Assembly: GCF_900155685.1 (NCBI RefSeq)
Contig: NZ_LT732548.1
Location: 512,695 to 576,694 of the forward strand
Reading direction: 5' to 3'
DNA length: 64,000 nucleotides
DNA from: Paenibacillus bouchesdurhonensis
GTDB lineage: Bacteria > Bacillota > Bacilli > Paenibacillales > Paenibacillaceae
The position numbers were made by a program, and so were the translations under genes. The notes under the pieces are model-generated. The model had not been told where the DNA came from, did not search any database, and saw nothing but the letters and a program-made list of their open reading frames with translations. Position 1 is the first letter of the stretch. Every line of letters begins with the position of its first letter. Below are positions 32,225-39,473 of the stretch, one piece after another.

Positions 32225-32791
32225 ATGAAAAAAACAATTCACATTATTATTGCACTATGTTTGGGTATGATGATTGGCATGACTACAACGGCGCTAGGCG
32301 CTCCAATAAAAGAGACTGTACAAGCGTCATTTGAAAAAATTAAATTCGTAGTCAATGGCGAGGAAAAACCGCTCGACGCAGATCCATTGGTATACCAGGG
32401 TAGTACTTATTTACCAGTTAGAACCGTTTTAAATACACTTGGATATGACGTTGGTTATAAAGCTGACACGAAGACGGTTACGGCGGATAAAAGTTTAGAC
32501 GCCATTCTAAGTGAAATGGACTCCCTAAAAAAAGAGGAGGGAGAACAAATGGATGTGAGTTCGAATAATTCTCAAAGTGTTGAAAAACAAATCGAAACTT
32601 TAAACCACTTGATAACCAGAGAACGAGAATTGATAGAAAATATTGAAACAATGATACAAGAATCTAAAAAACGTACAGATGTTTCTGAGGAATCGAAAAA
32701 TGAAAGAATAAAAGAATTTAACGAACGTATAGAACGATCAAATGAAATTATTAAAAGGCATCAAGACAAACTAACTGAATTGCAGAAATAA
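32225..32791 (+). CDS. Secreted Cu-amine-oxidase-N1-domain protein
   Basis: 188 aa. An Sec signal peptide (KKTIHIIIALCLGMMIGMTTTALGA) is followed by a copper amine oxidase N-terminal-like domain (KFVVNGEEKPLDADPLVYQG, TYLPVRTVLNTLGYDVGYK). Such domains are frequent in Paenibacillus cell-wall proteins and do not imply amine oxidase activity. The rest is a long coiled coil. It lies between tail spike and appendage genes, so it may be a lysogenic-conversion or host-surface factor. The amidase at 35222 ends in a similar domain. Confidence 0.75.
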   Translation: MKKTIHIIIALCLGMMIGMTTTALGAPIKETVQASFEKIKFVVNGEEKPLDADPLVYQGSTYLPVRTVLNTLGYDVGYKADTKTVTADKSLDAILSEMDSLKKEEGEQMDVSSNNSQSVEKQIETLNHLITRERELIENIETMIQESKKRTDVSEESKNERIKEFNERIERSNEIIKRHQDKLTELQK

Positions 32792-32798
32792 CACATAA

Positions 32799-32823
32799 GG
32801 TCTCCACGCAGTGGGGGCCTTTT
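32799..32823 (+). terminator. Terminator after secreted protein gene
   Basis: GGTCTCCAC-GCA-GTGGGGGCC (nine pairs, two of them G-T) then TTTT. Confidence 0.7.
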
Positions 32824-32848
32824 ATTATGCCTTGAAAGGGTGAGGAAA

Positions 32849-33076
32849 ATGGAAATCATAGGCGGAACAATTAAGGGTAGTGTAATTCAAAAATCACAAT
32901 ATGAATTGGACAAGGAAAAGGATTGCCCGTTGCGGGGCTACATTCGGGAAATCGTGAGAGAAGAAATAGCCGCTCGCGAGGAACGGCTAATTGATGATGT
33001 GAAGAAATCACTACATTCGGATGTTACTGATTTTCTTGCTGTGACAGATGGAATTCTTCGTGGTACTTCTGAATAG
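32849..33076 (+). CDS. Small phage protein, 75 aa
   Basis: ATG 32849 follows GGGTGAGG. Acidic/basic helices (DCPLRGYIREIVREEIAARE). Its 3' end overlaps a leftward frame by 53 bases. Unknown; the place suggests a tail or accessory role. Confidence 0.55.
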   Translation: MEIIGGTIKGSVIQKSQYELDKEKDCPLRGYIREIVREEIAAREERLIDDVKKSLHSDVTDFLAVTDGILRGTSE

Positions 33077-33242
33077 CGACGACGGCCACACGAGCGGCTA
33101 TGGAAACTATGTCGCCGGGGTATATTGTTTTGCCAGCTCTTTTATTGTGTTCTGCAAACTCGTTGATAACTTTTCTTTCTATTTCTGAAAAATCTATATC
33201 GATACGCAAGTATTTAACCTCCCTTCCATCGATAGTAGGCAT
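33024..33242 (-). CDS. Possible antisense phage gene, 72 aa
   Basis: A leftward frame with good coding character (MPTIDGREVKYLRIDIDFSE, EIERKVINEFAEHNKRAG, YPGDIVSIAARVAVVAIQKY). It fills the 220-base gap between two rightward genes that otherwise holds nothing. The ribosome site (TAGGTTG) is weak. It would be the only leftward gene in the late operon. Confidence 0.4.
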   Translation of the reverse strand: MPTIDGREVKYLRIDIDFSEIERKVINEFAEHNKRAGKTIYPGDIVSIAARVAVVAIQKYHEEFHLSQQENQ

Positions 33243-33297
33243 AACAACCTACATTTCGACATTATGGGAGGTTTTTCCTTTAAGGAGGTGTCTTATC

Positions 33298-33501
33298 TTG
33301 GCACAAATAAAAGCATTGTTACAATGCGAGCTTGACCCTTTTAATCCTGTGCCTGAAATATGTCAGGTCATAGACGCTATGATAGCAAATAACCAAATGT
33401 ATGAAGATGCAATATTGTTGGGCGTAATAGAATCTGCACAAAATAGATTGCGTCAATTGGACAGTATGAAGAGTGGAGGTGCAGGGAATGGCACTGAGTA
33501 G
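33298..33501 (+). CDS. Small phage protein, 67 aa
   Basis: TTG 33298 follows TAAGGAGGTG, which decides the start; the frame is open far upstream to 33100 but that part has no site. Product MAQIKALLQCELDPFNPVPE, then CQVIDAMIANNQMYEDAILL. Helical, unknown, coupled to the appendage gene by a 14-base overlap. Confidence 0.6.
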   Translation: MAQIKALLQCELDPFNPVPEICQVIDAMIANNQMYEDAILLGVIESAQNRLRQLDSMKSGGAGNGTE

Positions 33502-34333
33502 ATACGGCGGCGTTACGGGAACAAAAAACATAAGTGAAGACTTCGAGAATATTAACATTGCATTTAATAATGTGGCTACTGAAAATGATGGGATTAAATC
33601 CGACATCAATCAAAACAATCAGGATTTGGAGGATCACAAAAACTCAACAACTGCTCATGCGGCCCAAAATATTACTTATTCCGGTTCGGCGGCAGGTACA
33701 AACGTTAAAGAGGCTGTAGAAGGCGTTAACGAACGTATCAACCAAATCATTCAAGGCGGCGGTCCAGATAAAGACGCTGAACTTGTTGATATTAGAACGC
33801 CAGACCCTTCATATACGCCATCAAGAGAAATTACCGTTGCTGGAGACATTGTAAGGGATATGCAGGCGCAGTTTGGCACGCAGTTGGCGGATTATGCGAA
33901 GAAAAATTATATACGCTGTACTACCATGAATTATACCGTGATACCTGGGGACGGAACGGCTACAAAAATCATTTACGACTATCAAGACGCTATCACTGAT
34001 GCCGGTTTATACGAACTTGCCGGAGGAAATTTAAAAGTAATGGAAGAGGGGTTATACTCCATATTTGCAAACACGGCTTTTGAATCAAATGGGAGTGGTT
34101 TGCGGACTGCCAAAATAGTAGTTAGCTATGACAATGGCTTAACCTTTCAAAGGATCGCGGCCGTCGAGCAAATTAGTCCATCTGCCGAATACTCTACTAT
34201 TATAAATGTCTCCGCCCCTGTTTTTCCACTTCCTTCGGGAGCGGTAATCGCAATCTTTTGCGAACAAACATCTAGTTTTAATTTGAGTGTTGCTGACACT
34301 ATAGGTTTGCAAGTCGCGAAAGTGAGGGGTTAA
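33488..34333 (+). CDS. Tail appendage/fibre protein
   Basis: 281 aa from ATG 33488 (GGAGGTGCAGGG upstream). N-terminal part SRYGGVTGTKNISEDFENIN, then HKNSTTAHAAQNITYSGSAA, is a common adaptor segment of Bacillota phage fibres. The C-terminal half is a C1q/TNF-like jelly roll by pattern (DAGLYELAGGNLKVMEEGLY, SIFANTAFESNG, ALPSG-like VFPLPSGAVIAIFC). Likely a receptor-binding component. Confidence 0.65.
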   Translation: MALSRYGGVTGTKNISEDFENINIAFNNVATENDGIKSDINQNNQDLEDHKNSTTAHAAQNITYSGSAAGTNVKEAVEGVNERINQIIQGGGPDKDAELVDIRTPDPSYTPSREITVAGDIVRDMQAQFGTQLADYAKKNYIRCTTMNYTVIPGDGTATKIIYDYQDAITDAGLYELAGGNLKVMEEGLYSIFANTAFESNGSGLRTAKIVVSYDNGLTFQRIAAVEQISPSAEYSTIINVSAPVFPLPSGAVIAIFCEQTSSFNLSVADTIGLQVAKVRG

Positions 34334-34334
34334 A

Positions 34335-34571
34335 GTGAAAATTAAAGAGACAGTCATTTATAACTTTAATCCGAGTCAGCTCATGAATGAAATGATAACT
34401 CATGGTTTGGATGTATCAGTCACTTATGACAGTCTTGTGAATGGGATAGCGCCAACCACGAAAGTATATTTTGATGAATCAATAGAATACCAAACGATAG
34501 CCGTAATCGATAATCATGTGCCTGTCGAGGAGTCAGGTAAAAACCGCAAGCCTTTAGGTGATACAGATTAG
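34335..34571 (+). CDS. Small phage protein, 78 aa
   Basis: GTG 34335, directly after the fibre gene (GTGAGGGGTTAAA upstream). Product MKIKETVIYNFNPSQLMNEM ... VYFDESIEYQTIAVIDN. Unknown; possible fibre chaperone by position. Confidence 0.5.
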   Translation: MKIKETVIYNFNPSQLMNEMITHGLDVSVTYDSLVNGIAPTTKVYFDESIEYQTIAVIDNHVPVEESGKNRKPLGDTD

Positions 34572-34587
34572 GCCGAAACTACGCAGC

Positions 34588-34611
34588 AAGCCCTGATTAA
34601 CTTCGGGGCTT
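34588..34611 (+). terminator. Weak terminator before lysis genes
   Basis: AAGCCC ... GGGCTT stem followed by ATTTG only. A second stem, GCCCCCGGGTGTCCGAGGGC (34683-34702) with TATTTATATT, lies 70 bases on. The 158-base gap holds no gene. Confidence 0.5.
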
Positions 34612-34729
34612 ATTTGCATTGAAGGTGATACATTGATAACTGTCCTAGATTAAACACAATGTAATTATATGAATTTTATTTTGCCCCCGGGTGTCCGAGG
34701 GCTATTTATATTGGATTGGAGCGAGAGAT

Positions 34730-35011
34730 ATGGAGTACACGGTTATTATCTCTATTGTCGCAGCGGTCAGCGGCATTATTTTAGGTTGGATGGGAAGGAC
34801 ACGGACACTTAAACAAGACGTAGCACAGGAAGCTAGTGCGGATGGCATGTTACGCGCAGACGTGGGTTATATCAAACACGGCATAGATGATGTGAGGTCA
34901 GAACAACGGCAGCAAGGTAAGAAGTTTGATTTATTGTCTGAGCGTGTTACACGAGTGGAAGAGTCGGCAAAACAAGCACATAAACGGCTAGATGATTTAC
35001 AAATCAAATGA
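34730..35011 (+). CDS. Membrane-anchored coiled-coil lysis-associated protein (XhlA-like)
   Basis: 93 aa, GGAGCGAGAG ribosome site. One N-terminal membrane helix (YTVIISIVAAVSGIILGWMG) and a long coiled coil (SEQRQQGKKFDLLSERVTRV). Its place just before the holin recalls XhlA/hemolysin-type proteins, though in those the membrane span is usually C-terminal. Role inferred. Confidence 0.6.
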   Translation: MEYTVIISIVAAVSGIILGWMGRTRTLKQDVAQEASADGMLRADVGYIKHGIDDVRSEQRQQGKKFDLLSERVTRVEESAKQAHKRLDDLQIK

Positions 35012-35030
35012 TAAGAAAGGTTGATATTAA

Positions 35031-35225
35031 ATGACAACAAAATGGATTAAAGCGGCTGGAATCCGCGCAATTAAGACGGCAGCACAGACAGCAATCGGGG
35101 TAATTGGAGCGACTACGGTATTCAGTGACGTTGAATGGTACGTAGTGGGTGGTACAGTTTTGCTAGCGACTATCACCAGCTTATTGATGAGCTTAGCAGG
35201 GTTACCAGAGGTTGAAGAGCAATGA
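35031..35225 (+). CDS. Holin, r1t type
   Basis: 64 aa with two membrane spans. KWIKAAGIRAIKTAAQTAIG, VFSDVEWYVVGGTVLLATIT and SLLMSLAGLPEVEEQ follow the r1t holin family closely. It makes the membrane lesion that lets the amidase reach the wall. The stop overlaps the amidase start. Confidence 0.9.
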   Translation: MTTKWIKAAGIRAIKTAAQTAIGVIGATTVFSDVEWYVVGGTVLLATITSLLMSLAGLPEVEEQ

Positions 35226-35878
35226 ATTACCGCAAGGATCACATACCAAAGGGGACGGCGTATAACCGCCGCCCTGGGCATTCTATGACTCCAACGACAA
35301 TTACTATACACAACACCGGAAATCCATCCAGTACGGCAGCAGGAGAGCGTAACTGGCTCACTAATCCAACCAACAATAGGCAAGCGTCATATCACATTGT
35401 AGTGGATGAGCGAGAAGCTATTGAGTGCCTACCCCTTAATGAGTCAGCTTGGCATGCAGGGGATGGCAGCGGGGTTAAGAGCGGCAACAGGACGAGTATA
35501 GGCGTGGAGATATGTGAGAGCGGCAATTACGTTAAGACGCTGGATAACGCCGTGAAGTTGGTCGCCTCCATGTTGAAGGAGAGAGGCTGGGGCGTAGATC
35601 GGTTGCGGCGCCATTACGATTGGTCGGGTAAGATATGCCCTAGGCTCATGTATGATGGCGGCAAGTGGACAGGCTGGAACGAATTCAAAAGCCGTGTAGC
35701 GGCAGAATTGGAGGCTGGTATCGTGGACAAAGCAAAGGTATATGTAAACGACCGGAAGATCGAGGATGGGTTTATCCTAGAGGGCCGTGTATATGTCCCG
35801 CTGCGTGCAGCAGGAGAAGCGCTGGGGGCTAAGGTGAGTTGGGATAATAAAACAAAAACAGCTGTACTTACAAAATGA
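35222..35878 (+). CDS. Endolysin: N-acetylmuramoyl-L-alanine amidase with wall-domain
   Basis: 218 aa. Amidase_2 domain with zinc ligands visible in ITIHNTGNP, SAWHAGDG and WSGKICPRLM. It cuts the bond between muramic acid and the peptide stem. The C-terminus (residues 168-218: KVYVNDRKIEDGFILEGRVY, VPLRAAGEALGAKVSWDN) is a Cu-amine-oxidase-N1-like domain, here taking the place of a wall-binding module. Confidence 0.9.
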   Translation: MNYRKDHIPKGTAYNRRPGHSMTPTTITIHNTGNPSSTAAGERNWLTNPTNNRQASYHIVVDEREAIECLPLNESAWHAGDGSGVKSGNRTSIGVEICESGNYVKTLDNAVKLVASMLKERGWGVDRLRRHYDWSGKICPRLMYDGGKWTGWNEFKSRVAAELEAGIVDKAKVYVNDRKIEDGFILEGRVYVPLRAAGEALGAKVSWDNKTKTAVLTK

Positions 35879-35917
35879 TCCATGCTATAATCAAATTCAA
35901 ATCCGAAAGCATCGGTG

Positions 35918-35951
35918 AAGCCCTGTCAGCGTCCTGCTGGTGGGGCTTTTT
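35918..35951 (+). terminator. Terminator at end of late operon
   Basis: AAGCCC ... CAGC/GCTG ... GGGGCTT with TTTTTG; ends the rightward late transcript. Confidence 0.75.
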
Positions 35952-36065
35952 GTGTTTATATGATACTGGACTGAATTGAGCATTAAAACATCAAATAAAC
36001 ATCAGGAACCCTTATGTATCAACGGCTTGTGTGCCGGACTGATAAACCGAACGTTTCATCCTCTG

Positions 36066-36094
36066 TTTACAAATCGAACCAATTGAGGTAATGT
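36066..36094 (+). promoter_or_regulatory. Promoter of the BRO/ORF6C gene
   Basis: TTTACA-17 nt-TAATGT. Just downstream a hairpin with a GCAA loop (TAGGGGCGAGCAATCGTCCTA, drawn here as stem TAGG-CGA / TCG-CCTA at 36100-36120) followed by TTTTAT may act as a leader attenuator. Confidence 0.4.
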
Positions 36095-36147
36095 TATTGT
36101 AGGGGCGAGCAATCGTCCTATTTTATATTTGAGAGGGGTAATGTTAA

Positions 36148-36867
36148 TTGAAATTGAGACTGGTCAAGCAAGGCGAGTTCCTGGGGATCAAATGTGACTT
36201 TTGGATGGACGAGCATGGTGAAGTTTACATGACGCGGGAGCAGATTGGGAGAGCGTTGCAATATCGCGACCCGGCGAGTTCTATTGAAGTCATCCACCGT
36301 CGGAACGCCGATCGCTTAGACCGACTATCAAGTACCGTCAAACTGACGGGGGTTGACGGACGCGAACGCGAACACATCGTTTATAAAGTAAAAGGTATCT
36401 TTGATGTGATTCGTTATAGTAGGCAACCTATCGCAGACGACTTTATGGATTGGGTGTATGATATTCTCGATGCCATCCGTGTAGGCCGTATCAGTCAACA
36501 GGTGTTGCGCGATGCAGGCATTACTATTAGACGCACAATGACCGATTCAATCCGTGATTACGTCGAAGAAAGCCCTAACAAGAAATTTCAATACAGGAAC
36601 TACACAGAACTCGTCTATAAGCACTTGTTCGGGATGAGTGCAAAAGATTTGCGCTTAGAACTCGGACTGAAAAAAGACGAAAAAATAAGAGATCACCTAA
36701 CAGCCGAAGAACTTGAGGCAGTTCTTACAGCAGAAAGGCAAATCTCTACGCTTCTTGAAATGAATTTATCCTACCACGATATTAAAGCAATCCTGTCAAA
36801 AAAGCAAGTGTCTCGCGCTTTGCCACGTACTGGACGCGACCGGGACGCAGCAGAACAAGCGAATTAA
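36148..36867 (+). CDS. BRO-N antirepressor with C-terminal ORF6C-like domain
   Basis: 239 aa from TTG 36148 (GAGAGGGG upstream). The N-terminal BRO domain is clear: FWMDEHGEVYMTREQIGRAL, RRNADRLDRLSSTVKLT, VYKVKGIFDVIRYSRQPIAD. The C-terminal part (KKFQYRNYTELVYKHLFGMS, LRLELGLKKDEKIRDHL) is ORF6C-like and resembles the C-terminus of the Rha-type protein at the window start. Monocistronic after the lysis genes; probably a regulator or moron. Confidence 0.75.
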   Translation: MKLRLVKQGEFLGIKCDFWMDEHGEVYMTREQIGRALQYRDPASSIEVIHRRNADRLDRLSSTVKLTGVDGREREHIVYKVKGIFDVIRYSRQPIADDFMDWVYDILDAIRVGRISQQVLRDAGITIRRTMTDSIRDYVEESPNKKFQYRNYTELVYKHLFGMSAKDLRLELGLKKDEKIRDHLTAEELEAVLTAERQISTLLEMNLSYHDIKAILSKKQVSRALPRTGRDRDAAEQAN

Positions 36868-36873
36868 TATATA

Positions 36874-36906
36874 CAAGCCCACTAACCTATATGGTCGGTG
36901 GGCTTG
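36874..36906. terminator. Bidirectional terminator
   Basis: CAAGCCCAC ... GTGGGCTTG perfect nine-pair stem between converging genes (36867 and 36910). Serves both directions. Confidence 0.75.
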
Positions 36907-36909
36907 ATT

Positions 36910-37131
36910 CTATCTTACCGATTTAGTTGTTAGGTATGTGTAAACGTTGTTGTCGTAGTCGTCAAAGCTGTGTTCGTAGAGGTGGACGCGAGTAGCACCC
37001 TTTTCAGCGGCGTGTTCGTAGATTTCTTTTTCAGCACCTTCGATGAGGTCTAAACGAAGATCATTGTCCTCGTCGATCTTGGAGGCTGGGGCGCCTGTGT
37101 TGTCGTTGATTATTGCATAATACTTTTTCAC
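36910..37131 (-). CDS. Small phage protein, 73 aa
   Basis: MKKYYAIINDNTGAPASKID with an acidic centre and EKGATRVHLYEHSFDDYDNN. Unknown. Last gene of the leftward right-end block; AAGGGAAGGGTG lies upstream. Confidence 0.6.
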   Translation of the reverse strand: MKKYYAIINDNTGAPASKIDEDNDLRLDLIEGAEKEIYEHAAEKGATRVHLYEHSFDDYDNNVYTYLTTKSVR

Positions 37132-37150
37132 TTAAATCACCCTTCCCTTA

Positions 37151-37321
37151 TTAATACACAAGTTTGAAATCGTTATAATCAATGTCATCAAACCCGTTAG
37201 CTTCGATAAACTCCTGTTCGTTAAACCCGATCAATTCCAGCGCTTCATAAACCGTCATGCTGCGATTTGTAACTACCTCGCCTACCACGATATCCTCATA
37301 CATTACTTTTACCATTTTCAT
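37151..37321 (-). CDS. Small phage protein, 56 aa
   Basis: AAAGGAG directly upstream supports the ATG at 37321. Product MKMVKVMYEDIVVGEVVTNR, then MTVYEALELIGFNEQEFIEA and a Tyr/Asp-rich tail. First gene behind promoter copy A. Unknown function. Confidence 0.6.
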   Translation of the reverse strand: MKMVKVMYEDIVVGEVVTNRSMTVYEALELIGFNEQEFIEANGFDDIDYNDFKLVY

Positions 37322-37369
37322 TCGCTCCTTTGATTTTAATTTTGTCTGCCGTCCCTTGCTGTTAATACA

Positions 37370-37415
37370 AATATACCACTCCTACACTCTGTTGTATAGG
37401 GGAACAGATGGGAAC
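37370..37415 (-). promoter_or_regulatory. Promoter/operator copy A (leftward)
   Basis: Read on the minus strand: GTTCCC-N5-GTTCCCC direct repeat, then -35 TATACA (37393-37398), 17 bases, -10 TATATT (37370-37375). It drives 37321-36910. The same arrangement with high identity is found at 38545-38590. Confidence 0.6.
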
Positions 37416-37428
37416 GAATTGTGAACAA

Positions 37429-37674
37429 TTATAGCAAGTGCTTAATGGTATCATATCGCCAAGTTTTATCTTTATCGTAAGGCGGTAACGTTCCGCGTCT
37501 CATACGATCTGCTATAGCGCCTCTGGTTACGCCAAGGAGCCGCGCTAAGTCGGATTGTGTGTAAAACTCCGGTTCGATGTCGCTAGGCTTGTACCCGCGT
37601 CCTGTGGGACTTATTAGCGTGTCATCTTTTATTGTCCAACCGTCCCATATTCCCGATCCTGTCCAGTTACTCAT
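37429..37674 (-). CDS. Excisionase-like helix-turn-helix protein, 81 aa
   Basis: The C-terminal half (YTQSDLARLLGVTRGAIADR, RMRRGTLPPYDKDKTWRYDT) is a MerR/excisionase-type winged helix. Trp-rich N-terminus. Its start overlaps the AP2 gene by eight bases. A role in excision or gene control is possible. Confidence 0.65.
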   Translation of the reverse strand: MSNWTGSGIWDGWTIKDDTLISPTGRGYKPSDIEPEFYTQSDLARLLGVTRGAIADRMRRGTLPPYDKDKTWRYDTIKHLL

Positions 37675-38128
37675 CTTGTCCCTCCAAATATGGTTTATGA
37701 TATTTTTCCTCTGCTGCCTTACGTAGAGTTATTGCATCTTCTTTGTTTTTTCGATATCCCAGCGTGATATTTTTGCCCTTAAATCCAATGTAAGATTTCC
37801 ATTCTTGCCGGGACTCCATCCAAATAACCCCCTTGTGTCCGCTCTTATTATCTTTATGTAATTTGGCTTTAAGAGCTGTCTTGCGTGTACCATCTATACG
37901 ATCCGCGGCTATGTGCTTTAATGCACCTTTATTCCGCTTTGCAACTCTCTTACAGCCGCAACTTTTATAATACCCGGCGTTTAAGCTGCCAGTAGGTACA
38001 TGTGTAGTTTTACCGCAGGTGCAAAGACATTCCCAAAGAAGGTTGTTATTTTTGTCCCTTCGGTCGCTCAGTCGAATTACCTCCAGATCTCCAAACATTT
38101 TCCCCGTTAAATCAATACGCCTAACCAT
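37667..38128 (-). CDS. AP2-domain phage protein (homing-endonuclease-like)
   Basis: 153 aa. The N-terminus GKMFGDLEVIRLSDRRDKNN, then WECLCTCGKTTHVPTG and SCGCKR, is the Cys-rich DNA-binding start known from phage HNH/AP2 homing proteins. The C-terminus NKSGHKGVIWMESRQEWKSY, then FKGKNITLGYRKNKEDA is an AP2 domain. No HNH core is visible, so it may be a binding protein only. Start overlaps the preceding stop (TAATG). Confidence 0.75.
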   Translation of the reverse strand: MVRRIDLTGKMFGDLEVIRLSDRRDKNNNLLWECLCTCGKTTHVPTGSLNAGYYKSCGCKRVAKRNKGALKHIAADRIDGTRKTALKAKLHKDNKSGHKGVIWMESRQEWKSYIGFKGKNITLGYRKNKEDAITLRKAAEEKYHKPYLEGQDE

Positions 38129-38514
38129 TACGCAATCGCCGCCAGTACGCTGTTTTGATCAACATTGCGGATTTCTCCATTAACTACTTCAAACATTCCA
38201 CGACGGCGACCGTCGTTGTACTCGTAAAAACCATTGTTTAAGCGGAATACTTTCTCGCCGTACTCGTTGCTGTAATCCTCGTTCAGAAACTTCCGATCCA
38301 ATTTGTATGTAGGATGCGTTCCAACGATTTGAGCCAGCCATGTGCGAGCCTTGCGAGTGTCAGCAGCCAGTTCAAACGTAGCCTTTGCCGCCCAGGCTTT
38401 AACGTTAGCCCACGCTTGCTTTAAAGCTGCTGCAAAGTATTCTTTAGCCGTTCCTCCGAATTGTGCCGCCCCTTGTCTTGCAATCGCCCATGCCGCCGTC
38501 ATAATGTTTTTCAT
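38128..38514 (-). CDS. Phage protein, 128 aa, unknown
   Basis: Ala/Trp-rich helical N-terminus (AKEYFAAALKQAWANVKAWA) and a beta-like end (EKVFRLNNGFYEYNDGRRRG). First gene behind promoter copy B. I recall similar hypothetical proteins on Bacillota phages and plasmids; no function. Confidence 0.65.
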   Translation of the reverse strand: MKNIMTAAWAIARQGAAQFGGTAKEYFAAALKQAWANVKAWAAKATFELAADTRKARTWLAQIVGTHPTYKLDRKFLNEDYSNEYGEKVFRLNNGFYEYNDGRRRGMFEVVNGEIRNVDQNSVLAAIA

Positions 38515-38544
38515 TTTCGTTTCCCCCTTTGATTTGTTATATAT

Positions 38545-38590
38545 ATAATAACATCGCTACACATAATTGTATAGGGGAACAGAAGCGAAC
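38545..38590 (-). promoter_or_regulatory. Promoter/operator copy B (leftward)
   Basis: Minus strand: GTTCGC-N4/5-GTTCCCC direct repeat, -35 TATACA (38568-38573), 17 bases, -10 TATTAT (38545-38550). It drives the operon 38514-37429. The core TCTGTTCCCCTATACAA is identical in copy A. Confidence 0.6.
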
Positions 38591-38610
38591 ATAGTGTAAA
38601 ATATTTAAAC

Positions 38611-38648
38611 GACCACCGAGGCATAAGCCAAAGTGGTCATTTTTTTTA
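38611..38648. terminator. Terminator after the YhjD-like gene
   Basis: GACCAC ... GGC-ATAA-GCC ... GTGGTC stem with a T-run on the plus strand (38640-38647) and TTTAAATATTTT on the minus strand. On the minus strand it would stop transcription from the SOS-controlled gene before promoter copy B. Confidence 0.55.
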
Positions 38649-39050
38649 TATCTCCTGTCTCATGCCCTCCGGTAAATCGGTTTTAATGTACTGAGTTATA
38701 TCCAACCCCAAATACTTTTCCATTAAAACTTGGGACTCCGCAGCTATCAGGCTAGAGAGCATGCTAAAGTTGTGATGGTATCCCCTGACTAGATATTTCG
38801 CGTCTAACCCTGTAAAGGTCAGGTGTTCCTCGTATACCTTGATCCCCAGCTCCCGGAACTTCTTCCGCACTTCCTTCAAATCCGCTTCAACCTTTCGCTG
38901 TGCTGCATCGATCATACGCATGTACGGCTCGGGCGTGCGAAACGTGTAGCTGGCTAATTCCTTGTCTCGCTCAAATGCGCTTAAAACCAGCGGTAGGAGC
39001 AAATACAGCCTTACCAAAGACATATCTTCACTTGTCTGCTGTTTACTCAA
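38646..39050 (-). CDS. YhjD-like protein under LexA control
   Basis: 134 aa from TTG 39050 (GGGGTG upstream). The order RLYLLLPLVLSAFERDKELA, EPYMRMIDAAQRKVEADLKE, KFRELGIKVYEEH, YLVRGYHHNFSMLSSLI resembles Bacillus YhjD, a small protein of unknown function. A LexA box lies 18 bases upstream of the start, so it should be induced by DNA damage, which also induces prophages. Confidence 0.6.
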   Translation of the reverse strand: MSKQQTSEDMSLVRLYLLLPLVLSAFERDKELASYTFRTPEPYMRMIDAAQRKVEADLKEVRKKFRELGIKVYEEHLTFTGLDAKYLVRGYHHNFSMLSSLIAAESQVLMEKYLGLDITQYIKTDLPEGMRQEI

Positions 39051-39067
39051 ATTAATCACCCCATTGA

Positions 39068-39081
39068 CGAACGTTTGTTCT
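39068..39081 (-). promoter_or_regulatory. LexA (DinR) box upstream of the YhjD-like gene
   Basis: CGAACGTTTGTTCT fits the Bacillus SOS box CGAAC-N4-GTTCG with only the last position off. It lies between the start codon and the likely promoter of the leftward gene. Confidence 0.65.
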
Positions 39082-39203
39082 TATTTTATCCCCCGGTTAA
39101 GAGAAAATCAAGACTGGTTTATTGTACCGACTCGACAAGATACGACATCGTAATAGTTATTACCTATGGGGTAAGTTTTGATGCCGAATCGGTAATTTTA
39201 CTA

Positions 39204-39232
39204 TTGAATACGAACTAACGTTCGGTTATAAT
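39204..39232 (+). promoter_or_regulatory. Rightward SOS promoter with a LexA box in the spacer
   Basis: -35 TTGAAT (39204-39209), 17 bases, -10 TATAAT (39227-39232). The spacer holds CGAACTAACGTTCG (39211-39224), a perfect LexA box. A very strong promoter blocked by LexA. The 240 bases downstream (to 39473) carry no good ORF; they would give an RNA or a run antisense to the gene at 39474-39689. Confidence 0.75.
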
Positions 39233-39321
39233 CTAGTTACGCAATGCAGATGGGGAGATGAATATTTTTAATAATTAGGGTGATAATTAAGCGGTTACAT
39301 TAAATTATTTTAATAAACATA

Positions 39322-39338
39322 ATTCGACGGCATTCGAC
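39322..39338. repeat. ATTCGAC direct repeat, possible operator
   Basis: ATTCGAC-GGC-ATTCGAC, a ten-base spaced direct repeat (one helical turn) in the regulatory gap. Could be a repressor site; weak support. Confidence 0.3.
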
Positions 39339-39421
39339 AATCTAAAAGCGTAGAATGGGAAGTAATACTATCTAAAAGGGGTGGTCAGAAAAGACGATTA
39401 AAAGTAGCGTAAAATGTTGAT

Positions 39422-39440
39422 TTGGAACAATTTGTTCCAA
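39422..39440. promoter_or_regulatory. 19-bp perfect palindrome, probable operator
   Basis: TTGGAACAA-T-TTGTTCCAA, two perfect nine-base arms around one base. It lies between the SOS promoter and the 3' end of the XRE-like gene. The shape fits a dimeric phage repressor operator; a hairpin GCGGAA-TT-TTCCGC at 39455-39468 follows. Confidence 0.55.
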
Positions 39441-39473
39441 TGTATCCCGGGGAGATGCGGAATTTTCCGCCGC

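Noticed and set aside
36100..36120. Riboswitch upstream of the BRO gene
   Set aside because: Only one short hairpin with a GCAA loop is present; no conserved aptamer seen. Kept as a possible attenuator note only.
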